From positions 186,001 through 250,000 of the forward strand of contig JAPQWV010000486.1 in NCBI GenBank assembly GCA_027422505.1: 64,000 nucleotides of DNA, written 5' to 3'. Within the stretch, counting starts at the first letter, position 1. Each line of letters begins with the position of its first letter. Below are positions 12,923 through 25,143 of this stretch, in pieces. The translations under genes were made by a program, and so were the position numbers. This stretch comes from Craterostigma plantagineum. Taxonomy: Eukaryota > Streptophyta > Magnoliopsida > Lamiales > Linderniaceae. The notes beneath the pieces were generated by a model that saw nothing but the letters and a program-made list of their open reading frames with translations, made no database searches and was not told the DNA's origin.

Positions 12923-13147
12923 ATTGTATCTATTCCCAAGAATTTTCAAAGATAAAATGCAAAAAATACAAAGCTGTAGTAACTGGGCCTTTTTTTTTTT
13001 TTTTTTCTGAACCATTTGAACATCGATGAACTTAACATACAACGCACAAAACCATCTAACGGCATAATTGATAGATTATAATCACAAATCACAAACATAA
13101 AAACACATACAAAATACACACCTATAAACATAGAATCTGCTCATCAA

Positions 13148-13953
13148 TTAATGAGCCATGACGTGTCCCAAGTTCTTAACATACTCTTTCCTCGCTGGAT
13201 GGTCCTCTTGCGGCCTATTAAATGGTGTCCAAATTGGCTCTCCCACGAACAATCTCATCAACTTCACACACACACACATATGAACAAATCAGCAATTTTA
13301 TTACACAATTTGTTACTTGTGTTCTACGCACTAAGTGCCAAGTATTACCTTGATGTAATTATTGGTGTCAAGAGTGAACCGATGATAAATCCCAGCTGGG
13401 ACGACGATGAGATCTCCGTCCTTGATCAAGATTCTGATCCAACGGTCATCCTTGTCCCTAACGTCGAAGTATCCACTCCCTTCTATGCAGTAGCGTATCT
13501 CTTCATCTGCGTGTATGTGTTCTGTGTAGAAGTTCTTCAGCTTCTGTTCGTAGTTGTCTACTTTCTCAGGACACAGCTCAAGCATATCCTTCCGCGCGAA
13601 AAATAGCAAGGGAGAAACTAATTAATATAAGAACATGGTACATAGACTATGCGTGTAAGATCGAAAAAGAGATACCATGTAAGTGTAGCCCCTTTCTTGT
13701 CTGATGTTGTTCAGTTCAGGGTCATCCTCGTACTTGTTGGGATTCAAACTCCATTGTAGAACTCCGAGGTTTGCCAGGTATTCCATGGTGACGTACTCGG
13801 GCGGGTTCTTGTGGTGTGGAAGACGCTTGTCTTCGTCGCTTCTTTCTTGCATGAACCATGCCTAGAGAAAGTCATTGATAAAGATTAATTAAATGTTTTC
13901 TTGATGTATGAATTGTGTAATAGCATGTGTGCTCATATTACCTCAAGTGCCAT
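13148..13953 (-). CDS. ARD: Acireductone dioxygenase (ARD), 183 aa
   Basis: Cupin metalloenzyme of the methionine salvage (Yang) cycle. It oxidises acireductone to the 2-oxo acid precursor of methionine with bound iron, or off-pathway with nickel. Four exons: 13953-13942, 13861-13676, 13588-13349 and 13261-13148; exon 1 codes only MALE. Metal ligands are visible as H90, H92 and E96 in [11 protein letters not shown] and H135 in AGIYHRF. The blocks [36 protein letters not shown] and [20 protein letters not shown] are diagnostic. Length is normal for plant ARDs. The C-terminal NLGHVMAH is slightly longer than in many homologues. No lesion is seen. A long plus-strand frame over the same bases is a shadow. 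Confidence 0.95.
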
Positions 13954-13959
13954 GTGGCC

Positions 13960-14900
13960 GCCGTTTTGAGTTTCCTAGTCGAGTTCTTGGTGCGTTCTTG
14001 GAGATTGTAAAACTGACAATGGTTATTTATTACAACGTTTTGCCACGTGGAAAATTGAGGTCCAATTATTGTGGGTGGTGCTCAAACATTTAACTTCTTC
14101 AAAAGAAATGAAAAAAAATCGGAGATTTTATTTCGACATTGAACTTTCTAGACTCGAATATATCGAAATGTATATATGCATAATGAAAAAGGTATAGAAT
14201 GTTCTTTCTCTTCACATGTGCAACAATGAAGAACACTAGAGTAAGGACACACACACCACACACGTACGATACTCTAATACTAAGACTAGCTGCGTACTTT
14301 ATATAAAGTAATTTCAATAAAGCATTTGAAATGATATACAGAAAAAATGCCTCCTTTATTTATGTTATGTGCCTCTGGTTAAATTATGAATGTACAAGAC
14401 AGTAGTACGCAAGTGAATCTATTTTACTAGGGTTAGTTGATTTATGCTTTGTCTAAATCGATGGAGACTACACAATAATGACAAAAATCTTGGCTATTTC
14501 AAATTATGAAAAGAAATGCATTCAAAAACATTTATGAATTAACTTCCCGAGCGTTTACGTATTTTTAGTTACTAAAGAAATATATCTCAACTTCAATGAT
14601 CCCTAAAGAAATAGTCGAAGCATCACCAAAACTCTCAATTGAATGCCTCTCCATTAATAAAATCGACGTAAACTGATAATAATAATGAGAACAACACATT
14701 AGCATTGCCTTCTTCTCATTGTCTGGTCAAAATCAGATCCCTATTGTAACAAAGCCTCCTCCCAACAGTGTGTGAGCTTACAATGTTTCTCTCTTTTCTT
14801 ACAATATCGCAACATATCTCTTTGACTTTGACCCACAGTGTCGTCAATTATTTCTTATTACATACTCCTCCTTTCACTTTTCCCACTCAACACCTCTTCA
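13960..14900. other. Intergenic, ARD and EPFL upstream regions
   Basis: AT-rich stretch between the divergent ARD and EPFL genes. No further gene is recognisable. TA-rich DNA at about 14908-14930 could hold the EPFL TATA element. Confidence 0.45.
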
Positions 14901-14956
14901 CAGGTATTATAATATATATATATATATTTCTCCTTACAAGAAAACACAACATCTAC

Positions 14957-15411
14957 ATGCCTCGCCGGAGATGCCACGTGGCACTTTCCGTCGCCCCACT
15001 GGCGGCGCTTCTCCTACTTGCCTCGGTGTTGTTCTTAACGATCGGATCCGGCCCGACCCGCCCATTTGGTAAGTTTCTCGGATGAATAAAGCTGTCTCTT
15101 TTCCATGGGTCAACAAAGAATGTATATTTCGCGACGGATTCTAAACATATTTGCGCGATCTTTTAGGAGGAGGAGCAAAGGCCAACCACGTAGACGAAGA
15201 CGCAGGCGAGGGAATAACTACGGCGGCGACCACCACTCGGCGGCGGCTGGGACGGCTGGGTTCATGGCCGCCGTCGTGCTGGTCGAAGTGTGGGCCGTGC
15301 TCGCCTTGCTCGGCGGTTCACGTCCCGGTTCAGCCCGGTTTGGAGACGCCGATGGAGTATTACCCAGAAGCTTGGAGGTGCAAATGTGGTAATAGGCTCT
15401 TCAGTCCATGA
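14957..15411 (+). CDS. EPFL-family secreted cysteine-rich signalling peptide precursor, 118 aa
   Basis: Two exons: 14957-15068 and 15167-15411. Residues 1-6 are basic and about 9-30 are a Leu/Ala-rich signal peptide. An Arg-rich propeptide (TTTRRRLGRLGS) precedes the mature domain. That domain has six cysteines in the EPF/EPFL arrangement: PPSCWSKCGPCSPC, then VHVPVQPG, then YYPEAWRCKCGNRLFSP. The YYPEAWRCKCGN ending resembles the EPFL1/EPFL8 branch rather than the stomatal EPF1/2. Such peptides act through ERECTA-family receptor kinases in shoot and organ growth. An upstream in-frame ATG exists, but the chosen start puts the signal peptide at the N-terminus. Subfamily naming is tentative. 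Confidence 0.9.
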
Positions 15412-16411
15412 ACGACGACGATCCTCGGAAATTTGTGTTTTGTAGCAATTTTCTTAGTAACTAAGCTTTTAATTTGATTATTAGGCATAGATTTCAGTTC
15501 CAAGCAGCTTCGTTTTTACTTCTCTGTAAATATTAATGAATCAAAATTAATGCGTGTGTTTCTGCCATACCATACGGTAACTATTTTGGTACAGTATTAG
15601 TTCTTTTCTGATCATAGGAAAAAGGGTTCATCAGTCAGAACATGTTAGGCTGTCTCTCTCAGTTGCTGTTATTATTTAATTTCTCAAAATTGGAAAAGAA
15701 GAGAATTTTTCTGAACTCCACGCTGCTGTAATTTTTTTTCGTTACAATGAGGTTAATCATGTGAATATATTGTGTGTGTTTCTGCCATACCATACGGTAA
15801 CTATATTGTGTACAGCTGCAAATAAATTTGATAATAATAATAATAATACTAGACAATACAAGTTCGAATTCACCTATTGTACTTGTGGAATTTAGCACGT
15901 TACCCACTAGCTAGAATATAGTTTCATTCATGAAATAAGATTTAAATTTGGTTCATATTGAAATTTAATCCAAAAATAAATTTTAGACAAAGCAGTACAA
16001 GTGACCGAGCCTTATCAGGCACCCCCATTTTCTCCTACAGACACAACGTCAATGTAAGGGTGTCCCACTCAGTAAGTACATTCTTGATTGTCTTTTGAAG
16101 CAAATTAGAAAATTAAAAAAAATTATATTTATTCGTCATAGGATACGACAAAAGTGTAATAAATATCGAGATATCTATGATTTGACAGAAGCTTGTCGAA
16201 ATGGGGGGACCAAGTTGCATGCCCCTTAATTGGAATCCCGTTGAAGAAAGATCATCATAGTGAAAATTAAATATCAAAACTAAAACATCAACCCAAGTTA
16301 TAGAGTTGAGAAATAAAGAAAGCCCATTGAATTGAAGTGCTTAACGTAAAAAACTTAATACGCTCCGCGAAAATATCTTCAACGATCAAAGACACACACA
16401 ATACGATAAAA
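15412..16411. other. Intergenic between EPFL and chlorophyllase
   Basis: About 1 kb shared by the EPFL and chlorophyllase 3' ends. It contains an exact 31-nt direct repeat (15554-15584 and 15774-15804) and no gene. Confidence 0.5.
15554..15804 (+). repeat. Exact 31-nt direct repeat pair, 220 nt apart
   Basis: The block starting GTGTGTTTCTGCCATACC occurs at 15554-15584 and again at 15774-15804 without mismatch. The flanks are not similar, so it is not simply a larger tandem duplication. Confidence 0.8.
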
Positions 16412-17464
16412 TCAAACTCGAAACTCAACCCTCTGAAGCTCCACAGGCATATTACCATAAAGCCCTTCCCTCAGCCTCACAATATCGCGCTCGTCGCCTT
16501 CCAAATAAGCCCTCAAGAACGCCACCGTAGCACCGCCGACGAACCTCCTCATCGGCCTTCGACTCTCGCCGTTCTTACACAGGCAATGCGTCGCCCTCCC
16601 TCGAACCCCCTTCGTATCATCGTCCAGCATGTCCAAATGCCCGTAATCCTTCGCCACGAAGTAGTACGCCGGCGCCCTACACTCGCCGTAGAAATCCCCG
16701 TGGTTCACCCCCTTCGGCGCACACGGCGGAAACAGAGGGTTCTTCTTGACTTCTCCCAGCCCCGAACCAATCACCAAGACGCCGGCGCCGAGGTCGAAGG
16801 AGTTGGGTTCGTAGGTTAGGACCGGCGGCGGCGTTTGCTTCCCCTTATCCATTCCGTCGACTGGGTCGATGCCTATCAAGGCGGAGAATCTGAGGTGGGT
16901 TAACGGCGGCTTGGCCAGCGATAAGGCGAAGGCTACTTTCCCTCCGCGGCTGTGGCCCGACAAGGCGAGCTTTTCAAGATTAGGGTCTATATTAGATGGT
17001 ATGAACCTCTTTAGCCCTTTTGGGAGCCAATTTGTGATTTCTGCCGTGGATTTGATCTCTTCGTTGGTGTCGGCGCCTGCTATGGTGTACAGCTTTTTTT
17101 TTTTTGCAGAAAGAAATCAGTATGTTATTACAGTAAGATTGAGGAGATGAATGGAGTGGACGATGCTAACCTGCGGCGCAATGACGATGAAGCCGTGGGA
17201 AGCAATGTGTTGAATGAGCTGAGAGTAGAATGAGTTGTTGAGAAGATAGCCGTGGAGCAACAGAAGGACTGGGAATTTCCCAGGTTCAGAAGGGATGGAT
17301 ATCAGTAATGGTTTTGGTGGGGAAAAGTGGTCGCTTTTTGGGCATGTTTTGGGTTCGACTAAGATTGTCTTGGGCTTGTATTGTCCTATGTCGAAGATAT
17401 CTGGCGATGGAGTTGCAGTTTTCGTAGAGGTGGGGATAGTTTTCTGTGGAGAAGAAGAACCCAT
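16412..17464 (-). CDS. CLH: Chlorophyllase, 324 aa
   Basis: Alpha/beta-hydrolase that cleaves phytol from chlorophyll to give chlorophyllide. Two exons: 17464-17171 and 17092-16412. The nucleophile elbow is GHSRGG with Ser146; the acid is probably Asp174 in IGIDPVDG, and a His lies in the KDYGHLDML segment. FPVLLLLHGYLLNNSFYSQL and HIASHGFIVIAPQ are typical of the family. The start at 17464 (MGSSSPQ) gives the usual CLH length; an in-frame ATG farther upstream (17632) would add about 56 residues with no clear targeting signal. The intron is only 78 nt and its acceptor follows a run of A rather than a pyrimidine tract. Confidence 0.93.
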
Positions 17465-19645
17465 TGCAAAATTGCAGTTTCTTGAATGTTTTTTTCTTTC
17501 TCCTTGATTGGCTATTTCATCTTCATTATCGAAGTCCTTTTTTTCTTGCAAGAAGGGATAACATAGGAAGATTGGATTTTTATGTGGTCCTAAGGTTTCC
17601 ACTTGCTTGCGCTGTGTATAGTGGGAAAGCAAGAATTTTTATTTCTTGTGAGATATTTTCGTAAGCCCATTTCAAGCAAGCCCATTTCTGTAAAATTGAC
17701 AAGGTTTTGTTCACACAACATATACAGTTTAGCACAAATATAAAGTCCAAGTAGGTTGGCTAATGAAATGCATATGTAACAACCCTATTCTTTGTTAGAT
17801 GTATTCTATCGTAGCAAAGAGATTCTTTGTTAACTACATGACAGTTAAGCATATTCTTTCCTTGCACAATCAAGGACGAAGATACTTCCCTCACTTTCTT
17901 GATAAGTAACGTTTCAGCAAATGAAATTATTGCAATGAATCATGAAGCACTCGTCATGATGAGTATCTCATTATTACTGTGAATTTTTTATGGAACGAAT
18001 ACTAAAAGGAAATAGTCCCTAAATTGCTTCTAACAACGTTTGCTGATACTGTAACCTTATCAACTATTTCTAGGGTGTGTAGAAAACTATAATGAATGGA
18101 TATATTGTCATGGCAATAAAACTGTACCATGATAGTGATAGATTATGCTTCATTAATGGCCCACTTCGTCGTGTTTTAGGGACAACTCCCTACTTTACAA
18201 GTTTCTTTATAGAATTCACTCTATTTGCTTTTCCCCTCCGAAAATATATAATGTAAATATAAGGTCGTTCTTGAATTATTATATGTTATGTTATCTATCA
18301 TTTTATGTTCTGCGAACCTACAGAATACCCCCCCCCCCCCATCACTTCGTCGGGAGTATCAGCATTTTCAGATTTGTATGTATATTATATCACAGATTAT
18401 TAATATATCATGGGCCACTATAGCTATTGAATTTAATTCGACATCAACCCAAGAAAGTGAAGCATCACTTGGGAGGGCACCACACAACACACGCACACAC
18501 AGAGAGACTCAATACATAAATATATGTTGATGACTTTACACAAAGCTTTAATGATCACATATATTCTTCTTAGGGTCCCAAAAAACATGTAATAATGCAC
18601 TATCTAGTGGGTATTGTGCTTCAACCAATTCTTGCGAGTTATTAGTGTGTGTAAAGAGCTTATTAGCCAAATTTAATTCGTCTTAAAAATCTGATATGGG
18701 ACCAAATGAATGCACTTTCGCCGTCGGCTCAATGTAGTAATAAATACGACTTGTTTCATTATTCCACTATATTATATGAGTATATCGTACTCGTTTAATG
18801 ATGAATATTACTTGCGTGCCAAATAGAAAACCCAATGGATCAATTAAAGATATTAAAGGAACTTGATATGATTAATGTCTTTCCGCATGGCGCATACATG
18901 AGAACTATATAATATATAGATATATAATGAAATAAATATAAACAAATAAGTTTGAACAGTTAGTTTATATAGAACAAACCCTAGAGGAATTGGACAATAG
19001 CTTGGCGATAGTTACTACAGACGACAGCATTGAAGTAAACGTAAGGACCACGAACCCTAATTAATTTGAGATAGCATATTGGTGTCTATAGACAACTTAC
19101 CTCATTTCGAGCCTCAAATTATTCCATTACGTACCTCAATAATAATCCTATGTCCATTTCATATCAATTATTGTTACTAGTTTATTCAACACTCTATTTA
19201 AATATATTTAACGTGATACTTATCTGTCCAAGTTCTTGTTTTCTACGTTTTTACGTGGTATGGGGGTTATTATATTTTTTACGTTAATATGTAGGAAATT
19301 GTTTCAATCCACTATCAGAATTCCATTATTATTTGTTTTGTGATTAATTTTGAATGATAAATATTGATTGGCTGATTATTGTTATTCACTCATCATTTCA
19401 ACATATTGCTAGAATTTCCTTACTGAGCTAATTTCATTTTTTTTTAAAAAAGAAAGGGAGAAAATAAACAAACAAAAGATAATATAACTGCACCATATCT
19501 ATCTTTTATAAAAGGGAAATTTTAATAAATTAATACTATCCCCATACGGATTATGCTTTATTCTTTAACTTCTTTTAACATTGTTGGCAACGACCAAATG
19601 TCATCAAATGAGAAAAAAAGACACATATTCTAAATCCCACACACA

Positions 19646-19693
<48 letters not shown>

Positions 19694-20396
19694 ATAATTT
19701 CTTTTATACAATTTTTTTGTTAACCAAATCTTGCATAGGCTAAATACCTTTTTTATTGACCAGAATGGGCCGGCCTTGGAATTTGGAATTGAAAGTGAAA
19801 AAAAGCAAAGGAAAGCAAAGACATACACACACATACCAACTCGGATGTGTGTGATACCGTGGTATCCTTGCCATTGTTGTTGGTACTTGTGTGCGTGGCT
19901 TCCTTATTTATACTGTTCAAATTGTACGCTCCTTGTCTTAATTTCGAGAATCACTGAAGACTGGAAAAAGAAAAAAAAGGAGACCCCTTTAAATCCGCTT
20001 GTTTTTATTTCGTCTCCATTTTTCTCTCTGTCTCAGTGCCTGAATATTGCATTGTTTTTGTTCTCTTGTTCTCAAAAGCAAGAATTGTCTCATCGTTCGA
20101 GCGTCTTCTTTGATTTTGTTTCCCTAAATTCGTACAGCCACTACTTATTCACAATTTATTGCGTTGCTGTGCGTGATGGGACAGTTTATACGAACTTCGC
20201 AGAGGTAATTAAAGAAAAAAAGGGAGTAAAGAAAAGAGGGAAAAGATTGAATCTTGGTTGCATTTGTATAGTGGCACAAGCTGAAAACATATTGGGATTT
20301 CAGCTCGTCTGATTTTAGTTCAAGATCGGAGTTTCCTTTACGAGGTTACAGCTTAGTTCTTCGGAGTAGTGATTGCATGAAGAAATCTGCTTGACA
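17465..20396. other. Long intergenic stretch and 5-phosphatase 5' region
   Basis: AT-rich DNA with a C10 run near 18330 and a compound CA/GA microsatellite at about 19640-19690. A 193-codon plus frame at 19731-20312 looks like 5' UTR sequence of the downstream phosphatase gene, not protein. Confidence 0.5.
19640..19690. repeat. Compound (CA)n(GA)n microsatellite
   Basis: About 12 CA units run directly into about 13 GA units, read on the plus strand. Confidence 0.95.
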
Positions 20397-23010
20397 ATGA
20401 AAGATGGAAACTTACTTCACAGCAAGGTATTTCCCAGATTATGTTCTGAACAGAAGTACTTTTTTTCAGTCTTTGGTTGAAATGCTAAGATGGGTTTTGT
20501 TTTGGTGTTATGTGAAGCTTTCATGGCCCAGAAAAATGGTCAGAAAATTGTTCAATATCGGTTACAAAGCCGAGAAGATCGTGTCTGATGAAGATTGTTA
20601 TGCTTGTAAGTGTTTCAATTTCCATCATCTTTTTTATCTATAGGAACTGATCTACTGATTCTGCTATGGAATTCTTCTGTTTCTGATTAGCTCCTCAACT
20701 GATTTTGGGATCCTTTGCCATGTTTTGTTCAGAAATTTTAAGTTTTCTTTTTCCTTAGGTGGTGAGGTAGAATGGAGGAAGACCTTCTCCGAAAGAGAAG
20801 GATCATCCACAATCAAGAAAAGCAGTACTGGTTAGCCATACATTCAAGAACCTTTAATATCACGAAATTATTCTATATTTCGATGGTATCGATAGAAATT
20901 AGATCTGTTGTTTTCTTGCAGAGAAATCACCGAGGAATTTAGAGCGCTCCTTTTCTCGCTCAAGCTCGCGCTCAAGGCGAAGCAGAGCCTATCTCGACCA
21001 TCCACAGATTATAAACATACAAAACTACAAGTTAGTCGAAATTCGAACCATTTTTTTCCATGGCACATCTTTTTCCCTGTTTTTTAAAGCTGTGTTGATA
21101 ATTCTTGGCCTTACAGTGTCTTCGTATCAACATGGAACGTTGGAGGCAAATCTCCGCCGAACAATTTGAACTTAGATAATTGGCTACACTCTGCCCCTCC
21201 TTCAGACATATACGTTCTTGGGTACGTTATGATGCTCACATTTCGATCTGTTAAATTAAATCTAATCGGTTAGTCCATTTTCAGTTTTGCTTTACAAAGA
21301 AACGTTTCTCCGTCCTTTTTCGACTCCTACAGATTTCAAGAAATAGTTCCACTCAACGCTGGAAATATTCTCGGGGCAGAAGACAATGGCCCAGCCAAGA
21401 AATGGCTTTCTGTGATCAAAAGAACGCTAAACAATTCGCCCAATGCAATCACATCCAACGGCTGTTGTGCGCCCTCGCCCGTCCCAAATCCACCGATCGC
21501 AGAGTGGAACTCAGATTTCGAAGGCTCTTCGCACCAAAAAGCTTCGTCCTTTTTCCACCGCCCGTCCTTTCAATCCCCTCAGCAGTGGAGGGCCGAAAAC
21601 GACGCGTGGGCCCCACACCAGGCGAGAAACAGCGCCTGCGATCGCGCGATATTCGGTCGAAGGGCCAGCGATTGCTCGTCGAGTCGAAGGGCCAGCGATT
21701 ATTCTTCGAGTCGAAGGCCCAGCGATTTTTCTTGGAGTCAGAGGCCCAGCGACTTCTCTAAAATGGGGTTCGAAGATGATTTGATTTTCAAGGGGGATTC
21801 GCCGATTTCTTACAGTGCGTATGCGCCTTCAGAAGATGCGTATTTTACGACGGGAAATTCTGGGTATTCTTTGGTTGCGAGCAAGCAAATGGTTGGCCTT
21901 TTTCTTACGGTTTGGGTTCGTAGCGAGCTCGCCGAACATGCGAGGAATATTAAGGTTTCTTGCGTTGGGAGGGGCTTAATGGGATACCTTGGTAATAAGG
22001 TATTTTACATGAAAAAAAAAGTTCGCCATTTGTAGTAGGCATGGACGTCTTAAAAAGACATTAACTTGAGAAATTTTTTTTTTTTTTTTTTTTTTGTCAT
22101 CTTAGGGATCCATTTCAATCAGCATGTTGTTGCATCAGACGAGCCTCTGTTTCGTGTGTAGCCACTTATCGTCGGGGGAGAAGGAAGGCGACGAATTACG
22201 AAGAAACGCAGATTTTATCGAAATACTCAGAAAAACGAGATTCCCTCGAGTTTCTGGGGAAAATGAAGAAAAATCGCCCGAGACCATCCTAGATCACGAG
22301 TAAGATTCTGGCTTCTAACTGGTCGTAATTTCGAGAAAAAGCCCCCTTCTTTCGAAGGACTTAATAGTGTTTTTTTTCAGCCGAATTATTTGGCTCGGAG
22401 ATCTCAACTACCGAATAGCTTTGCCCTACCGCTCTGCTAAAGCGCTCATCGAAATGCAGAATTGGAGAGCTTTGTTAGAGAAAGATCAAGTATGCATTAT
22501 TGTGGCTTAGATTCTTAAGGTGATTTTAATGCTTACGCTTTTTTTTTTCTTACACAGCTGCGAATAGAACAGAGGCGAGGGCGGGTTTTCGACGGCTGGA
22601 GAGAAGGCAAAATCTACTTCCCTCCTACGTATAAATACTCGCAAAACTCGGACAGATATTCGGGCGATAACATGCGCCCTAAAGAGAAACGAAGAACGCC
22701 TGCCTGGTAAAAATCGAATCTTTCGCTCGTTTATATCGTCTGTCATTACATGTTATGTTTTTAAACTCGATTCGAATTTGATAGGTGCGACAGGATTCTG
22801 TGGTATGGAAACGGGCTTCAGCAATTATCTTACGTTCGTGGAGAGTCGAGATTTTCAGACCATAGGCCCGTTTCGAGCGTGTTTTGGGCCGAGATCCAGT
22901 CGGGTCCGAGCCCGTCGAGGAAGAGCATGAGCCGCTCGAGCCCAAGGGTCGAAGTCGAAGAACTGCTTCCTCCGTATTCTCATGGATATACAGAACTATG
23001 CTTCTTTTGA
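20397..23010 (+). CDS. Type I inositol polyphosphate 5-phosphatase, 582 aa
   Basis: Removes the 5-phosphate of soluble inositol phosphates and/or phosphoinositides in plant signalling. Ten exons: 20397-20426, 20518-20605, 20759-20830, 20922-21030, 21117-21221, 21333-21999, 22106-22299, 22381-22489, 22558-22706, 22785-23010. Catalytic signatures are WLGDLNYR (426-433) and PAWCDRILW (506-514). [24 protein letters not shown] and [15 protein letters not shown] are also typical. The start is inferred: [10 protein letters not shown] splices to [10 protein letters not shown], like homologues with a short basic leader; an ATG at 20404 in another frame is the alternative. Residues about 243-277 hold four 9-residue repeats of RR(A/P)SD(C/Y/F)S type, possible kinase sites. 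It is convergent with the LTPG gene. Confidence 0.92.
21657..21759 (+). repeat. Four 27-nt coding tandem repeats in the 5-phosphatase gene
   Basis: Units start at 21657, 21684, 21711 and 21738; the last is partial. They encode [27 protein letters not shown] and QRPSDFS within the insert between the two halves of the catalytic domain. Confidence 0.9.
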
Positions 23011-23402
23011 GCTCTCTTTTCTCAACCATGGATAGAATTTCAAACTGACTCCACAATGTTTTTCCCACATTCTTTCAGTTATGATTTTCTTGTTTCTTAG
23101 GACATATTAGGTTAATTTGCTTGAAGAAAAGCATATATTTGAATTAGTCTGAGAATATTGTTTCTAAATGTGAAGAAAGAAAGCTTTTTCCTGTAGTAAC
23201 TATAGACAAGCAAGGAAATATCCGTTAAACAACACTCTTTTTACACAACAAACAATACAGCCCAGCAAAAGAAAGAAGAAAGAATACAAACTCTCAAATG
23301 AATGAATATGTCACAAACTGAAAACAAATCAAATCCATCAATGGACTGATCATAGTATATAGTAAGAAAAGAACAACATAGATTATAAAACAAAAAGCAT
23401 TT

Positions 23403-24371
23403 CTAATAGTACGTGAATGCAATAAAAGCTCCAACCGCGGCGAAAAAGTACATAGGGGTAACTGTATAAGCAGCTTCAGACGTCGGCGTAACGCCTGCCC
23501 TATTGCTCGGCGTCGATGAGCCACCGGCCCCACCGCTGGTCCCAATGGTTGGAGCCGGTGGGCTCAGAGCAGTGTTGTCTTGTGGAGCTGTTTTAGGCGC
23601 TAATGGCTCGCTGGGCAGAGTCAGTGCTGAACCCAAAAATAAAAAAAAAGGCATATTTATGCGTCGATTTATGGCTCGCTTTTATTACGAGAAAGCTAGT
23701 CTTTGTTATGTAATGTCAAATTTACCTCCTTTACTAGGTGAAGGAGCTTCCACAGGTGAAAGTGACATCATCCCTGTCGAAATTACGAACATATAAAAGT
23801 CGATTTTTTATTTGGCAAATTCGTCGAAAATCGATATAATAAGTTCATAGCATATACCTGGGGCAGGAGCTGGAGCGGCGCCAGAAACTGTAATAACAAT
23901 GAAAACGAGGACGCAGGTGTAGTAAGCGATGGTAAGTTTACATGCGTAAAAACGACGAATTTATCGAAAAATTTCCAAGTGCAAAAAGAAAAAACCTTTG
24001 CATTGCAGGGGTACGCCGGGCATGTTGCAAGCTTTAGGGAGAGAAGCGATGAGCGTTCGGTTAATTGGGATATTCTGAATGGGAATAATGCTTCCAGTGG
24101 AAATTGAGCATAGGCAATCTTTTCCATTTCCCATCAAAGACTTCAAAGCATTGCAGCAGTCTGAGGTTGGTGAGGGGGCGGTCCCATTTTGGGCGCTGTT
24201 AGTTACGAAGTTCATGCATGGCGAGAAAGAAGTGATCATCGCAGACGTGCATGGCATGGCGGGGGGAAATTGTTGTCCTAAGACGACGGTGGAGGAAAGG
24301 GATAGAGAAATCGATATCGAAATCAAGAATATCGTTGCTCTGGCGAAGATTGATGAGAATCGAAAGGCCAT
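23403..24371 (-). CDS. GPI-anchored non-specific lipid-transfer protein (LTPG), 225 aa
   Basis: Four exons: 24371-23996, 23887-23858, 23773-23726 and 23626-23403. Residues 1-32 form a signal peptide ending near VVLGQ. The eight-cysteine motif is complete: PC, SPC, DCC, CLC, AC and QC, with MPCTSAMITSFSPCMNF at its start. A Pro/Ala/Ser linker follows and a hydrophobic tail (MYFFAAVGAFIAFTYY) fits a GPI-attachment signal. Such proteins sit at the outer plasma membrane and wall and carry lipids, for example for cuticle or suberin. A divergently transcribed relative starts 772 bp away at 25144. Confidence 0.93.
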
Positions 24372-24466
24372 TTTTTTTTTCTTGGCTGCTGGGATTGGAA
24401 GGGATGAGGGCTTTTGCTATTGTTGTTTTTATGATTGATGGGGTTAATGATGAGGTTTGGCTGATG

Positions 24467-24474
24467 TATTTATA
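24467..24474 (-). promoter_or_regulatory. TATA box of the minus-strand LTPG gene
   Basis: Minus strand reads CTATAAATAC about 95 nt upstream of the start codon at 24371. Confidence 0.6.
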
Positions 24475-25027
24475 GTTGGAAAGAGAGAGGTTTTGTGATT
24501 GTGTAAGCATGCAAGGAGAAGTGGTTCGTTGTCTGATCAACTACCTTAACTAAAAATTGAATTTTTATTTTATTAGTTCTTTGGTCGGAGAGTGTTTATA
24601 CGAGTTTATATGTGATGGGACAAGTCAGCCAATGAAATATAGTATAATTGAAGATATTGAACAGCACATACAATGCAAGAATAATCATTTCCGCGAAAGT
24701 AAATTACTGAGTCTACAGTCAAAGAATTGTGTCCTCGAGTTAGGTAATCAGCATCGTGCTTTCCAATGCTGGCCATCACATATAAAACTCATCAACCCCT
24801 TTGAATAAAAAAAACATTTCATAACCACAAAATTTATGATAGATTAATGATGTAACCTCAATTATTCTACATTCATCGATCTCTCAATAATACGGACACG
24901 TTATTACATTATTTCTCGAGTCTACTGAACCGCCGCTCTTACCTCATAACACACAGTTCTAGTTCACCAAACCCTAATACACATGTAAAAAATCACATAA
25001 CAAAAACATTCTCTTACTCAAGAAAAC

Positions 25028-25035
25028 TATATAAA
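25028..25035 (+). promoter_or_regulatory. TATA box of the plus-strand LTPG gene
   Basis: TATATAAA lies 109 nt upstream of the start codon at 25144, in the shared intergenic region of the divergent LTPG pair. Confidence 0.65.
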
Positions 25036-25143
25036 CCACACAGCTAAAGCCACATTCCGTTACTCCGTACCTTTCTACCCCCATTCTTACACTAAGCAAT
25101 AAACAATCCCTAGCAATCAAAGGAATCTTAAAGCTCAAGAAAA

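Noticed and set aside
13151..13606. 151-codon plus frame
   Set aside because: Antisense shadow of acireductone dioxygenase exons 3 and 4, which match the family in detail.
19731..20312. 193-codon plus frame before the 5-phosphatase gene
   Set aside because: Low-complexity TC-rich leader sequence with no domain; better read as 5' UTR or promoter.
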